This document shows positions 26,058-34,851 of a stretch of 64,000 nt of DNA, piece by piece. The notes beneath the pieces are model-generated. The model was not told the DNA's origin. It was given only the letters and a program-made list of their open reading frames with translations, and ran no database searches. Within the stretch, counting starts at the first letter, position 1. Each line of letters begins with the position of its first letter. Made by a program: the position numbers and the translations under genes. Source of the DNA: Psychrobacter ciconiae (GTDB lineage Bacteria; Pseudomonadota; Gammaproteobacteria; Pseudomonadales; Moraxellaceae); NCBI RefSeq assembly GCF_904846055.1, contig NZ_CAJGYV010000001.1:2294001-2358000 (forward strand), read 5' to 3'.

Positions 26058-26654
26058 TTAAGGTCCAGAAACGCGCTCGATAGAGACGTTACCTACGCCT
26101 TTGTTTGTAATACCAAGGCGTTTTGCTGCGCCATAGGACAAGTCAAGAACTCGGTTGCCATGGAAAGGTCCGCGGTCATTGACCTTGACGACTACGCTTT
26201 TGCCGTTATCTTTGTTGGTGACTTTAACATAGCAGTTTAAAGGCAATGAACGGTGAGCGGCGGTCAAGCCATTCATATCAAATACATCGCCGCTTGCGGT
26301 TTTACGACCATGAAATTGACGACCATACCATGAGGCAAGTCCAGTTTGCTTAAATTTGCTGACGGAATTTGAAGCTACCGCAGTCAGGCGCTCAAGAACG
26401 TCTGTATCGTTACTGACTTGACTGGTGTCGCTGGCTAAAAGTGGGCTGTTGAGCGCTAAAGAAGTTGGCTTTCGCGCGGATTTGACTAAACTTGACGCAT
26501 TATCGTGTTGACGTGTTAATTCAGTTAAAACCCGGTCGATATGGGCGTTATCTTGTGACCCAATCAATGTTGTTTTGGTTTCGGCAGCATGGACGCTAGT
26601 ACCAAGCATTGCACACATTGATAGAGCCATTAATCCAGATAGACGCTTATTCAT
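26058..26654 (-). CDS. Septal-ring lytic transglycosylase RlpA-like protein, no SPOR domain
   Basis: RlpA proteins are exported and cleave peptidoglycan strands lacking stem peptides. A signal peptide (MNKRLSGLMALSMCAMLG, ending near VHA at 23) precedes a ~75-residue linker and a double-psi beta-barrel domain. The barrel has ASWYGRQFHGRKTASGD, with the HGRKTASG core and NDRGPFHGNRVLDLS. The length is 198, so the C-terminal SPOR domain of E. coli RlpA is absent, and there is no lipobox. ATG 26654 is preceded by GAGG; the frame continues upstream to 26678 without a better start. Confidence 0.88.
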   Translation of the reverse strand: MNKRLSGLMALSMCAMLGTSVHAAETKTTLIGSQDNAHIDRVLTELTRQHDNASSLVKSARKPTSLALNSPLLASDTSQVSNDTDVLERLTAVASNSVSKFKQTGLASWYGRQFHGRKTASGDVFDMNGLTAAHRSLPLNCYVKVTNKDNGKSVVVKVNDRGPFHGNRVLDLSYGAAKRLGITNKGVGNVSIERVSGP

Positions 26655-27276
26655 AAATACCTCGTCACTTGAACCCAAATATTTAAAAGCAGCTCATAAA
26701 ACTGCGCTAAAAACTCTGCTTTTCAAACTTGAACATCATCAGAATAATGATGTCGATTTGAACTTTCGCCAAAACTGCCGCGAAGCTAAATATCTGGGTG
26801 TGGTTAAGTTTTTCATGTCCCTATCGTCAAAAGCGCTAATGACGATAAGCTCAATAGGTTAAAGTGGTTTTAAAGTTTGTTTCAAAGTCCTAACTTTTAG
26901 TGCTTAATTAACAATGAGTGACTTTGACTCTAATTGTAAAAAAGCGTTAGTTACGTTGTACCTTTGAAATTTAAAACCAACTATAATCTTGAGCAATGAC
27001 CTGAATATAATTAATTGAAAAGTTAATAGGTAGAACTGTACTTTTTATGTACTAAAATTACTTAAAAAAGAGATTAACGCAATTTTTTGTAAAAAACAAG
27101 CATTAATATTGATTAGTTAAAGTATTAATTCTCTAAGTGACAAGGCTCTAACTTGGCTATTTGTAGTAAATAACCATAACGATATCAATACCATAGTTTT
27201 TTTGGTTACTGCAAAAATGCTCATTGAAGTACGCAAAGATTTATTGTCTTTTTAATTCTCTGGCATGGTGGGATTT

Positions 27277-27339
27277 ATGGGCGAGACGCTCAAGATGCTT
27301 AAGAAATTTATTACTTATTTATTGGGTGGCTTAAAATAA
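27277..27339 (+). CDS. Possible 20-24 residue amphipathic small protein
   Basis: A short frame from ATG 27277 (or ATG 27265, four residues longer) to TAA 27339 encodes MGETLKMLKKFITYLLGG followed by LK. The lysines and the leucines/isoleucines would fall on opposite faces of a helix, as in small membrane-binding or toxin-like peptides. GGTGGGA lies just before ATG 27277, though close to it. The local composition is less AT-rich than its surroundings. It may be a chance frame; no promoter or relative is evident. Confidence 0.22.
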   Translation: MGETLKMLKKFITYLLGGLK

Positions 27340-27474
27340 CGATAACAAATTGTTAAAGATTTAGACGCTTAATAATTAAGAATCATTAAAGTTACATGAT
27401 TGCTCAATCCTTAAAAAAGTTAGAAGTCTTGTTAAAACTGCCTTAAAGGTATCTAATAACGCTCAATACCTCGG

Positions 27475-27483
27475 TGCTATATT
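27475..27483 (+). promoter_or_regulatory. Extended -10 promoter candidate for the M15 peptidase gene
   Basis: TGCTATATT fits an extended -10, about 50 bases before the ATG at 27536. No good -35 element is seen. Confidence 0.4.
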
Positions 27484-27535
27484 GTAAAATTTGCTACCAA
27501 CTTTTTTTAACAAATTTAACTGAGCCATTTGACTT

Positions 27536-28534
27536 ATGATTACTTTTAAGAAGCAGTCTTTTTGTAAGGCGAAGCGCTTTATAACGCCTGTCACTGATCA
27601 ACAAAGCCGAGGTGCGGCATCAATGTTTGGTTCGCGACAGGTTTATCATCTAGGGTGGCTGATAGGCTTAGGGCTTGGCTGCGCGATTTTACCTGCGCAA
27701 GCTGCCATTTTAAGTGACAGCTCCGAGCGACGCGTTCAAATTCGCAGTACGACATCTCATCAAAATCAAGCGCCCATAGTGATTAATCCAAAACCTATTG
27801 TCATTCAGGACAGTTTGCAAGCGCTAATTACGCAAAAGCAGCGGGAAAATTCAGAATCGGATCAAATCTTGATAGAAGAGCGCCAACGAGTAAGCGTAAA
27901 AGCGCCCCCGAGCACAAGTAATAGCCGATATCTGCAGCAAGATTTTTCCTCACTAAAATATCAGACCACCTACCCAAATCATTATGCCATGGATAGCTTT
28001 AAGTCATGGCTTAATAATAGTCGATTTCGGTCGCAGCAAGTCAACAGTTATCAGCAATATTTAGATTCGCGGCTCAGTAGCTTTAATGTGCCGCCGCTCA
28101 GTCAGTTATTGACCACGGCGAGAAGTTGGGAGCGTTGCGGTTTTGAACCGTACCAGCTTCCGCCTGAATATCTTTGGGCAAACGTCGTTCCTACGCTTAA
28201 ATTGTACGCGGAATTAAAGCGACAGGGAATTTTGCCTGCCAGTGCTGAAATCCGCTCAGTGTATCGCAGCCCTGAGTTAAACTCTTGTGCAGGCGGGGCG
28301 GCAGGAAGCAAGCATTTAACGGCAGGGGCGATTGATATTTGGGTGCCAGAATATGAAGGTAATCCATGGCAGTTGACCAATTTACAAGAAGGGCTTTGCC
28401 AGTTTTGGCAATATCAAGGCGCGGCTTATGATTTTGGTTTGGGGCTTTATGCCACAGGAGCGATTCATTTAGATACCCAAGGCTACCGCAAATGGGGCTT
28501 TGAGCATTCAAAAAGTAATTTTTGTAGTTATTGA
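27536..28534 (+). CDS. D-Ala-D-Ala carboxypeptidase-like protein (peptidase M15 family)
   Basis: The C-terminal ~130 residues look like an M15-type zinc peptidase that cuts peptidoglycan peptides. Probable zinc ligands are H260 and D267 in SKHLTAGAID and H311 in GAIHLDT, with IRSVYRSPELN before them and YRKWGFEH after. The first ~60 residues carry a hydrophobic export segment (LGWLIGLGLGCAILPAQAA), which begins after an N-terminal polar stretch; ATG 27623 would give a tighter signal peptide. The middle (residues 60-190) is polar and unrecognised. It stands alone, with the gene-poor region upstream. Confidence 0.78.
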   Translation: MITFKKQSFCKAKRFITPVTDQQSRGAASMFGSRQVYHLGWLIGLGLGCAILPAQAAILSDSSERRVQIRSTTSHQNQAPIVINPKPIVIQDSLQALITQKQRENSESDQILIEERQRVSVKAPPSTSNSRYLQQDFSSLKYQTTYPNHYAMDSFKSWLNNSRFRSQQVNSYQQYLDSRLSSFNVPPLSQLLTTARSWERCGFEPYQLPPEYLWANVVPTLKLYAELKRQGILPASAEIRSVYRSPELNSCAGGAAGSKHLTAGAIDIWVPEYEGNPWQLTNLQEGLCQFWQYQGAAYDFGLGLYATGAIHLDTQGYRKWGFEHSKSNFCSY

Positions 28535-28786
28535 CTGTCAAAAAAATAGATTGTCAAAAAATTCGGGTTTGATAGTAAAAGATTTAAAAAAACCCCAATT
28601 TTAGAATACCGTAATAAGATTAAGGTATTTCAAATGGCTACCAACCATTGCCTATATATTTTAATTTAAAATAAGCTTATTCTAAAAAATTATGTTGTAA
28701 TGTTGATACAATATGATTCATGTTAAATGCTATGCGTTAACGGCAAGCTTAAACGAGTTTTGCCGCTAAAGGTATGGATACTGGTT

Positions 28787-29269
28787 ATGAAAAAAAACTT
28801 GCCAATAGGAATTGGCGTGGTGTTTTTGCTATTGATAGCTTGTGAGCCGCAGACCACGACGTCTCAAGGTAAGGGCAGCGCTGAATTGGCAGAGCAGCGG
28901 CAAAAGAACGTTGCGGCGATTGAGGACAGTATCAATAACTCTCATGCAAGGGTCGCCTCTGAGCGCGATGATGTTTGCCCTAAGCTTTTGCAAAAAGAGG
29001 TCGACCGGCAAAGCATCAAGCGCCGTGCTGAGGTGATGGTGGATGATCATTGCGACTATTATTTATATCCGCAAAGTGGTCAGTCTCTTGCCGTTGAAGT
29101 CAATGACAGCCAAATCGAAGCGCTACTGATCGTCCCGAAGTACTATGATTTTGCCAATGGTGCTTATCAGGTAACCTCTTATGATAAGCATGTGATTCGG
29201 CTGTCTTATAACGGTGCAACTTACAAGCCTGAGCGGCTGCAGTATGATGTCAAAATCAGTATTAATTAA
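28787..29269 (+). CDS. Predicted lipoprotein of unknown function
   Basis: The 160-residue product begins MKKNLPIGIGVVFLLLIAC, a lipoprotein signal with lipobox LLIAC and acyl-accepting C19. The mature part has a polar, probably helical first half (AELAEQRQKNVAAIEDSINN) and a beta-rich end (VIRLSYNGATYKPERLQYDVKI). No family is recognised. The open frame extends upstream to 28727, but that would bury the signal, so ATG 28787 was used. The 250 bases before it are AT-rich, with two short inverted repeats and no firm promoter. Confidence 0.7.
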   Translation: MKKNLPIGIGVVFLLLIACEPQTTTSQGKGSAELAEQRQKNVAAIEDSINNSHARVASERDDVCPKLLQKEVDRQSIKRRAEVMVDDHCDYYLYPQSGQSLAVEVNDSQIEALLIVPKYYDFANGAYQVTSYDKHVIRLSYNGATYKPERLQYDVKISIN

Positions 29270-29302
29270 GATAATAGCCTTTAACCACCGCACCGCCTTT
29301 AA

Positions 29303-30823
29303 CTATCGCCGCTTTTTCTTGGTAGGCTTGGTTTTATTCTCCCAAGGATTGTCCTTTCCTATCGTAACAATCAAAAACTTATCTGGATTGAGATTGCTCC
29401 TCAAGCTTTGGTTGACTGAAGCTAACGTCACGTTGTCAATACGCCGGTTATAATTGGCTAAATAGTCGTTCGGCAGATTATAAAAGTTCATCATGCCAAG
29501 GGTGCCATTGATACTGGCGTTGCTTGAAAAACTCATCGGAAAGCTATTTTTAAGACTGTCTTTGGTCAATTGCATCTCAGACTGGGTAATGCCATTTGTT
29601 AAGGTGTCATCGATGACTTTTAAGCTGGCATCAATCGCCGCTCGTGCTTTGTCATTTCGGGTCGAAAAGCTAATCTGGTAAGGACCGCGGGTGAGCATCG
29701 GGCTCATACCACCAGAAATCCCGTAAGTATAGCCCAGATTTTGCCGAACCTCGGTCATCAGCCTTGCGTTAAAATCACCGCCGGCAAGCACGTCGTTTCC
29801 AACCGCAAAGTTGGTTTGTTCTTGTTGGGCTTTGGGGTCGGTGGCGCGTTTGTTGCCAAGCTGACCCATGATGACGGTGGTTTGAGAGCTGTCAAAGGGG
29901 ATATGAATGTGCTTAGGCGCTGTGAGCGGCTGTGGTTCAGGAAGGGTGCTTGCGGCTTGACCTTTTGGCAAATCTTTGGTGATACGGTTGGCAAGTGCCT
30001 CGGCTTGTGCCCGCGTAACATTGCCCGTGATTGCCATTGAGGCGTTATTGGCAACCAAATAACGCTGCCAAAACTTAGTTAAATCCTCTTTAGTAATGGT
30101 CGGAACCGTCTCAAGCGTTCCTACAGTGGGATGCGCGTAAGGATGGTCACCGTAAAGCGCTTCACTAAAGGCAATCGCTGCTAAATAGGCAGGGTCTTGC
30201 TTTTGCTGCTTCAGTCCAACCAGTTGCCGCGATTTATTACGCTCTAAAATAGTGCTGTCAAAGGTGGGTTCGGTGAGCATTTGGCTCATTAAGTCGGCGG
30301 CAGGAAGCAGGTGCTCATCATCGGATAAGCTACGTAATGACACGATAAACATATCTTGATACGCGGTGCTACTTAAATTAATTCCCAAGGTTTCAGCCGC
30401 TTTGGTAAAGTCGTCCTCAGTGAGGGTCTTTGTACCTTGTGTCAGCATGGCAGCCGTCATTCCAGCGATGCCAAAGCCTGTCGGGCGAATTTCGCCATCA
30501 CGAGCGCTTCCGGCATTAAACCGCAGCGCCACGTCAACGATGGGCAGGGTAGGCGTTTGCACAAGCAGCACCTTAATCCCAGATTTGGTGGTAAATTCTT
30601 CAATTTTTGGTACAGTCACGCTCAAAGGCTTGGCGTTTTTGATACTTGATAAGGTCTCAAGCGCGTGAATGGGCGCTTCTTTATCAACAGCGCTGCTTTG
30701 AACGCTGCGATTTTCTTCGGCAGTGGCAGCAACGCTTAATCCTAAAAGTAGGCTTAGCGCGGCGGCTTTAAAAACACGTCTTGTTTGAATAGTTTTTGGC
30801 ATGGGAGCGATCTTTTTTATCAT
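29303..30823 (-). CDS. M16 family peptidase-like protein, non-catalytic partner
   Basis: The 506-residue exported protein has the pitrilysin (M16) fold: an N-terminal half with GIKVLLVQTPTLPIVDVALRFNAGSARD and a C-terminal half with RQNLGYTYGISGGM. The zinc motif HxxEH is absent. At that place it reads GIAGMTAAMLTQGT, so it should not be catalytic. A signal peptide (AALSLLLGLSVAATA) follows a short basic start. It lies 29 bases downstream of a complete M16 gene on the same strand. Pairs of active and inactive M16 proteins usually form one periplasmic heterodimer. ATG 30823 was taken as start; ATG 30802 is also possible. Confidence 0.88.
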   Translation of the reverse strand: MIKKIAPMPKTIQTRRVFKAAALSLLLGLSVAATAEENRSVQSSAVDKEAPIHALETLSSIKNAKPLSVTVPKIEEFTTKSGIKVLLVQTPTLPIVDVALRFNAGSARDGEIRPTGFGIAGMTAAMLTQGTKTLTEDDFTKAAETLGINLSSTAYQDMFIVSLRSLSDDEHLLPAADLMSQMLTEPTFDSTILERNKSRQLVGLKQQKQDPAYLAAIAFSEALYGDHPYAHPTVGTLETVPTITKEDLTKFWQRYLVANNASMAITGNVTRAQAEALANRITKDLPKGQAASTLPEPQPLTAPKHIHIPFDSSQTTVIMGQLGNKRATDPKAQQEQTNFAVGNDVLAGGDFNARLMTEVRQNLGYTYGISGGMSPMLTRGPYQISFSTRNDKARAAIDASLKVIDDTLTNGITQSEMQLTKDSLKNSFPMSFSSNASINGTLGMMNFYNLPNDYLANYNRRIDNVTLASVNQSLRSNLNPDKFLIVTIGKDNPWENKTKPTKKKRR

Positions 30824-30852
30824 CAAAAGGAAGTTAATCGTAAGTTTTTAGC

Positions 30853-32310
30853 TTATTTTGGAATAATATCCATCACGATAAGGTTGTTTTTTACTAAGTA
30901 TTTTTGCGCCGCTTGCTTGATGTCTTGCGTGCTGACCTCATCGAGCATGGCAGGCAGGCGCGCAAGGATTTTGTCATCAACCCCGATGGCTTGCAGCGAG
31001 CCTATCATTTGCGCTTGACCTTGAACGCTGTCTTGGGCGTAAATCAGTGAGGTTAGGGTGTTGGTTTTGGCGCGGCTGATTTCATCAGGGCGGATAGGCT
31101 CAGCGATTAATTTGCCAATTTCGCTTAAAATGGCATCTTGAGCTTGTTTTAAGCTGATGCCCTCGCGCGGCGTTGCTTGAACTAAAAACAACCCATCACC
31201 GCGATCAAATAAGTCATAAGACGTGCCAACTGAGGTCAGCAACCCCTGATCGCGAACCAAGCGCTGCTCAAGCCTTGCTGACAGTCCGCCATCAAGAACG
31301 TCTTGGGCAAGCGATAGCGCAAGGACTTCTTTTTTGTCTTTATTGGTCACAAAGCTTGGCACGTTAAAGCCCATGAGCAGCACCGGAACTTCGACCGCTT
31401 GTTTGGATTCAATCTGCTGATAACCGCGAAATCCGCGCTGTAGCACACTTGGACGTTTAGGCAGCGTTTGCTTTGGAATACTGGCAAAATAGCGCTTGAC
31501 CTCTGCCAATGCCGCCTTTGGTTCGACATCGCCCACGATAACGATGGTGGCGTTATTGGGTGCGTACCATAGTTTGTACCAGTTTTTTAGCTCGCTTAAG
31601 GTGATGCTTTCAAGCTCTTTCATAGGACCTATGACCGACTCGCCTTTGGGGCTGTCCGGAAGCGCTTTTAAACGAAAGTCTTCATAAGCTTTTGCCAGTG
31701 GGTTGTCATCGGTGCGTTGGCGGCGCTCCTCCATCACCACTTGATGCTCTTTTTTAAATTCCGCCTCATCAAATAATAAATTGGTCATCCGATCCGCTTC
31801 AAGCTCTAAAGCAAGTCCCAAGCGGTTTGCCGGAAACAGCTCGTAATAACCGGTATAGTCATAACTGGTAAAGGCGTTATTGACCCCGCCAAATTTGGCA
31901 ATTAAGCGCTCAAAATCAGCGCTTGAGACATTTTTAGTGCCTTTAAACATCATATGCTCAAGCAAATGCGAGATGCCGCCTTTGTCCACCGGCTCATCGG
32001 TTGACCCCACTTTATACCAAACTTGCGTCATCACAACAGGCGCGCGGTGGTCTTCTTTGATGATGACCTTCAAGCCGTTATCCAGTTGATGCTCATGGCG
32101 GTTGGTCAGATCATTGATGAGCGCCGCCCCCAAATCAGTGGCTGTCTCTTTATTAGAGGTCATTTCAGCGCTGGTTTTGGAGTGAGCGGTTTCCACTTTT
32201 GGCAAAGACGTTGGCGCAGGTGACGTGGCGACCGGTGTGGACTGACAAGCGCTAAGCAATAACGCCACACTGATGGCAGCAACCCCTCGAGATGAAACAG
32301 ATAGCGGCAT
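30853..32310 (-). CDS. M16 family zinc peptidase, catalytic, lipoprotein
   Basis: This is the active member of the pair. The inverted zinc motif HLLEH sits in GGISHLLEHMMFKGT (about residues 115-129), followed by the distal Glu region (ELEADRM). The family's C-terminal half, with the RLEQRLVRDQGLLTS segment, is complete. The N-terminus has the lipobox LLSAC, so it is probably anchored to a membrane by C22. Length is 485 residues. It precedes the non-catalytic partner, and a tiny lipoprotein gene lies 79 bases upstream on the same strand. The substrate is unknown; periplasmic peptides or misfolded proteins are likely. Confidence 0.92.
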   Translation of the reverse strand: MPLSVSSRGVAAISVALLLSACQSTPVATSPAPTSLPKVETAHSKTSAEMTSNKETATDLGAALINDLTNRHEHQLDNGLKVIIKEDHRAPVVMTQVWYKVGSTDEPVDKGGISHLLEHMMFKGTKNVSSADFERLIAKFGGVNNAFTSYDYTGYYELFPANRLGLALELEADRMTNLLFDEAEFKKEHQVVMEERRQRTDDNPLAKAYEDFRLKALPDSPKGESVIGPMKELESITLSELKNWYKLWYAPNNATIVIVGDVEPKAALAEVKRYFASIPKQTLPKRPSVLQRGFRGYQQIESKQAVEVPVLLMGFNVPSFVTNKDKKEVLALSLAQDVLDGGLSARLEQRLVRDQGLLTSVGTSYDLFDRGDGLFLVQATPREGISLKQAQDAILSEIGKLIAEPIRPDEISRAKTNTLTSLIYAQDSVQGQAQMIGSLQAIGVDDKILARLPAMLDEVSTQDIKQAAQKYLVKNNLIVMDIIPK

Positions 32311-32357
32311 ATTATTCTCTTAAATGCTGATAAATAGTGATGATAACGAAGCGGTGA

Positions 32358-32405
32358 TCATAACGGCTAATAACTATAATGGCTAATAGCTATAACGGCT
32401 TATGA
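32358..32405. repeat. Short imperfect tandem repeat between the M16 gene and the small lipoprotein gene
   Basis: About three imperfect copies of a 16-18 base unit (TAACGGCTAATAACTATA, ATGGCTAATAGCTATA, ACGGCTTA) run from the gap into the last codons of the small lipoprotein gene. The repeat contributes its stop codon. Confidence 0.6.
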
Positions 32406-32521
32406 GCACCGACCATCACGCTTGCGGTCGGACGAAACTCGGGCGTGGTGCTACAGCCGGTGATAAGAACGGAGGCTGACATGGCGATTGCAATTTGAAG
32501 GGCAATGATTTTTTTTAACAT
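32390..32521 (-). CDS. 43-residue predicted lipoprotein
   Basis: Translation of the minus strand from ATG 32521 gives a basic start (MLKKII), a hydrophobic core, and the lipobox LITGC with C23. A 20-residue mature tail, CSTTPEFRPTASVMVGAHKP plus L, follows. The stop is TAG at 32390-32392. GGAAA lies about 8 bases before the ATG. The gene is in line with the M16 pair, 79 bases upstream, and might be an accessory anchor or just an unrelated small lipoprotein. It was found by direct reading and is short enough to be missed by length filters. Confidence 0.72.
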   Translation of the reverse strand: MLKKIIALQIAIAMSASVLITGCSTTPEFRPTASVMVGAHKPL

Positions 32522-32807
32522 GACATGATTTCCAAAAGCAAAAACGTAGATAAGTAATAAAAGGCTAGATGACTGTAACGAAATTTTATATGATAAAGGT
32601 CATTGTTTTGTCAGCAAATCTTAAAGGAATCTTACTTTGGCAAGGTTTTGTAGAGACTAAAAGAAGTTTGGTCAAAAAATATCATTAAAAATCTGTGCTA
32701 AACTAATCAAAGTCATCCCAAGATCGGTAGCCAATCGCCAAAATAACGCCAGCAAGCAGTAAAATTTATAATAACTTTTTTGTAACATCATTTTTTAGGG
32801 CAAGCTT

Positions 32808-34190
32808 ATGAATAATGTCAATAACCCAAATCGCGTCGTCATCAATTTAGATGGCAGCCTTGATGATATTGATGACGATGATATTACCTTACCAAGCTTG
32901 CCGGCGCAATCGGTTGCCATTATTGATGAGCAAACCCTGAATGAGCAAGCCCCTAATGAGCAAGCGAAGCCTGATCAAGAAAGCGAGTCTAAAGAAAGCG
33001 CTGAGCCGCTTGCGCTAGGAACGCCGATTGTTTCAGCGCAAACGACGACCGAAAACTTAAAGCCAGAAACAGACACCGCTGCCAAGCCTGCACCGGTAAT
33101 CCCAAAAATGCCGCTTCAAGCTCAGCTAGGGGATACGCCCGTGCCGAGCACTCAAAAAATAGGTCAAGAAACATCAGCGACCGCGCAGCCAAGCCAAAAT
33201 CTGGAAGCCGCGCGCGAGCAGTTAAAAGAATCGCAAGCTGCCGCCAAAAAAGAAAAAGACAGTGGCAGCTGGTTTAACCGAATGAAATCGGGGCTGACCA
33301 AATCCCGAAAAAACCTTGCCGAAGGTATGGTTAGTATTTTAATCGGCGGCAAAGAAATTGATGATGAGCTGCTCGAGGAAGTCGAAGACCAACTACTGGT
33401 CGCTGACATTGGCGTAAGTGCCACCAACCGTATCATTAAAAGCTTGACTGAGCAGACCGCGCGCGGCGATTTGATTTATTCGCATTCACTTTATAAAGCG
33501 CTGCAAAATGAACTGGTGGATATTTTAACCCCAAAAGTGGCGCCCCTTGAAATTGATAGCACTAAAAAGCCGTTTGTGATTTTGGTGGTTGGTGTCAATG
33601 GCGTGGGCAAAACCACCACCATTGGTAAGCTTGCCCGCAGGCTTCAAAGTGAAGGCAAATCGGTGATGCTAGCAGCAGGCGACACGTTTCGCGCCGCTGC
33701 CACCGAGCAGCTACAAATTTGGGGCGAGCGCAATGACATTCCGGTTGTGGCTCAAGGTCACGGCTCAGACAGCGCTTCGGTCATTTTTGATGCCATGCAA
33801 TCAGCAAAAGCTAAAAATATCGATGTGCTAATCGCTGATACCGCAGGACGACTGCAAAATAAATCCTACTTGATGGCGGAGCTTGAAAAAGTCGTCCGCG
33901 TCATGAGAAAAGCCGACCCCACCGCACCGCATGAAGGCATGATTGTTCTTGATGCTGGGACGGGACAAAATGCCATTAACCAAGTTGAAACCTTTAACCA
34001 AGTCGTGCCGTTAACTGGAATTACAGTCACCAAGCTTGATGGCACAGCAAAAGGCGGCGTGGTGTTTAACATCGCCGAAACAACGGATATTCCAATTCGC
34101 TTTATCGGCGTTGGCGAATCAATTGATGACTTGCGCGCCTTTAGTCCAAAGCAGTTTGTCGCCGCGTTGTTTGAAACCGATGAAAAGTAA
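32808..34190 (+). CDS. ftsY: Signal recognition particle receptor FtsY
   Basis: FtsY docks SRP-ribosome complexes at the membrane. Residues 1-140 form an acidic, Gln/Glu-rich A domain, as in Gram-negative FtsY. The NG GTPase part follows: GVNGVGKT (G1) at 262-269, DTFRAAATEQL, DTAGRLQN (G3) and TKLDGTAKGG (G4). Total length is 460. ATG 32808 follows AGGGCAAGCTT. The usual ftsY-ftsE-ftsX order is not present; an alkyltransferase gene follows after 8 bases. Confidence 0.97.
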   Translation: MNNVNNPNRVVINLDGSLDDIDDDDITLPSLPAQSVAIIDEQTLNEQAPNEQAKPDQESESKESAEPLALGTPIVSAQTTTENLKPETDTAAKPAPVIPKMPLQAQLGDTPVPSTQKIGQETSATAQPSQNLEAAREQLKESQAAAKKEKDSGSWFNRMKSGLTKSRKNLAEGMVSILIGGKEIDDELLEEVEDQLLVADIGVSATNRIIKSLTEQTARGDLIYSHSLYKALQNELVDILTPKVAPLEIDSTKKPFVILVVGVNGVGKTTTIGKLARRLQSEGKSVMLAAGDTFRAAATEQLQIWGERNDIPVVAQGHGSDSASVIFDAMQSAKAKNIDVLIADTAGRLQNKSYLMAELEKVVRVMRKADPTAPHEGMIVLDAGTGQNAINQVETFNQVVPLTGITVTKLDGTAKGGVVFNIAETTDIPIRFIGVGESIDDLRAFSPKQFVAALFETDEK

Positions 34191-34198
34191 GCCAGCTT

Positions 34199-34774
34199 AT
34201 GATGACCGTTACCGCTGTTCAGGTATCAACCATTGCGCCGCCAAATCATCCGCTTGACGATACTGCGCTGATTTTGGCAGCAAGGCGAGGCAGTCTTGTG
34301 ATTTGCGATTGGTCAGAAAGTATGGCAGAGCCAAGCGTAATTACAAAAACCAATGCGATGAAGCCTTATCAAAGTGCTGATAAGGCTTTTATTGCCTTTG
34401 ATAGCTTGTCAAAAAGTGACCCCGATCAGCACGTTTTATTGATGGCAATTGCGCAGCTTAAGGATTACTTTTTTGGTCGTAGGCAAGGCTTTGATTTGCC
34501 GATAGACTTAAGCTTTGGCACGCCATTTCAAAAAGGCGTTTGGCAAGCGCTGCAATCGATTGAGTTTGGCAAAACAATAAGCTACGCCAGTCTTGCCAAT
34601 TTAATCGGTAATCCAAAAGCTTACCGCGCGGCTGCCAACGCTAATGGCAAAAACCCGCTCAGCATTATCATTCCCTGCCACCGCGTGATTGCTCATGATG
34701 GCAGCCTTGGCGGTTACACGGGTGGTGTTGATAAAAAGCGTTATTTGTTAGAGTTGGAAGGCAAATCTTTTTAA
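34199..34774 (+). CDS. ogt: Methylated-DNA-[protein]-cysteine S-methyltransferase
   Basis: The protein repairs O6-alkylguanine by moving the alkyl group to its own cysteine. The active site PCHRV has C160 in IIPCHRVIAHDG. FQKGVWQALQSIEFGKTISYASLA is the conserved helix-turn-helix region, and GGYTGGVDKKRYLL closes the domain. At 191 residues it resembles Ogt more than the Ada C-terminal domain alone; the first ~95 residues are poorly conserved. It begins 8 bases after ftsY and is probably cotranscribed. Whether it is Ogt or Ada-type cannot be fixed here. A terminator follows. Confidence 0.9.
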   Translation: MMTVTAVQVSTIAPPNHPLDDTALILAARRGSLVICDWSESMAEPSVITKTNAMKPYQSADKAFIAFDSLSKSDPDQHVLLMAIAQLKDYFFGRRQGFDLPIDLSFGTPFQKGVWQALQSIEFGKTISYASLANLIGNPKAYRAAANANGKNPLSIIIPCHRVIAHDGSLGGYTGGVDKKRYLLELEGKSF

Positions 34775-34782
34775 TAAATAAT

Positions 34783-34815
34783 AAAAAAGCCTGACGATAC
34801 TTCAGGCTTTTTTTA
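34783..34815. terminator. Intrinsic terminator between ogt and yebC
   Basis: AAAAAAGCCTGA and TTCAGGCTTTTTTT form the stem, with a short loop CGATAC. A- and T-runs on both sides suit convergent use. Confidence 0.85.
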
Positions 34816-34839
34816 TTGCTTGTTTGCTTGTTTGCTTGT
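34816..34839. repeat. Three tandem copies of TTGCTTGT
   Basis: The 8-base unit TTGCTTGT is repeated exactly three times, just after the terminator and before the yebC stop codon. It may vary in copy number between strains. Confidence 0.7.
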
Positions 34840-34851
34840 TAGCGTTTTAAA

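Larger units (their letters stand above)
26655..27535. other. 880-base gene-poor AT-rich region
   Basis: This is the longest stretch without a recognised gene. It is strongly AT-rich, with many stop codons in all frames and several -10-like hexamers (TATAAT at 26982 and 27006), none with a well-placed -35. A short inverted repeat, GTAC-TTTTTAT-GTAC, is near 27040. One short frame at 27265-27339 encodes an amphipathic peptide, listed separately. The region could carry small RNAs or the long control region of the M15 peptidase gene, but nothing is firmly supported. Confidence 0.5.

Noticed and set aside
26575..26862. Plus-strand frame of 95 codons across the RlpA-like gene start
   Set aside because: It overlaps the signal peptide region of a supported gene, and its sequence looks like translated intergenic DNA.
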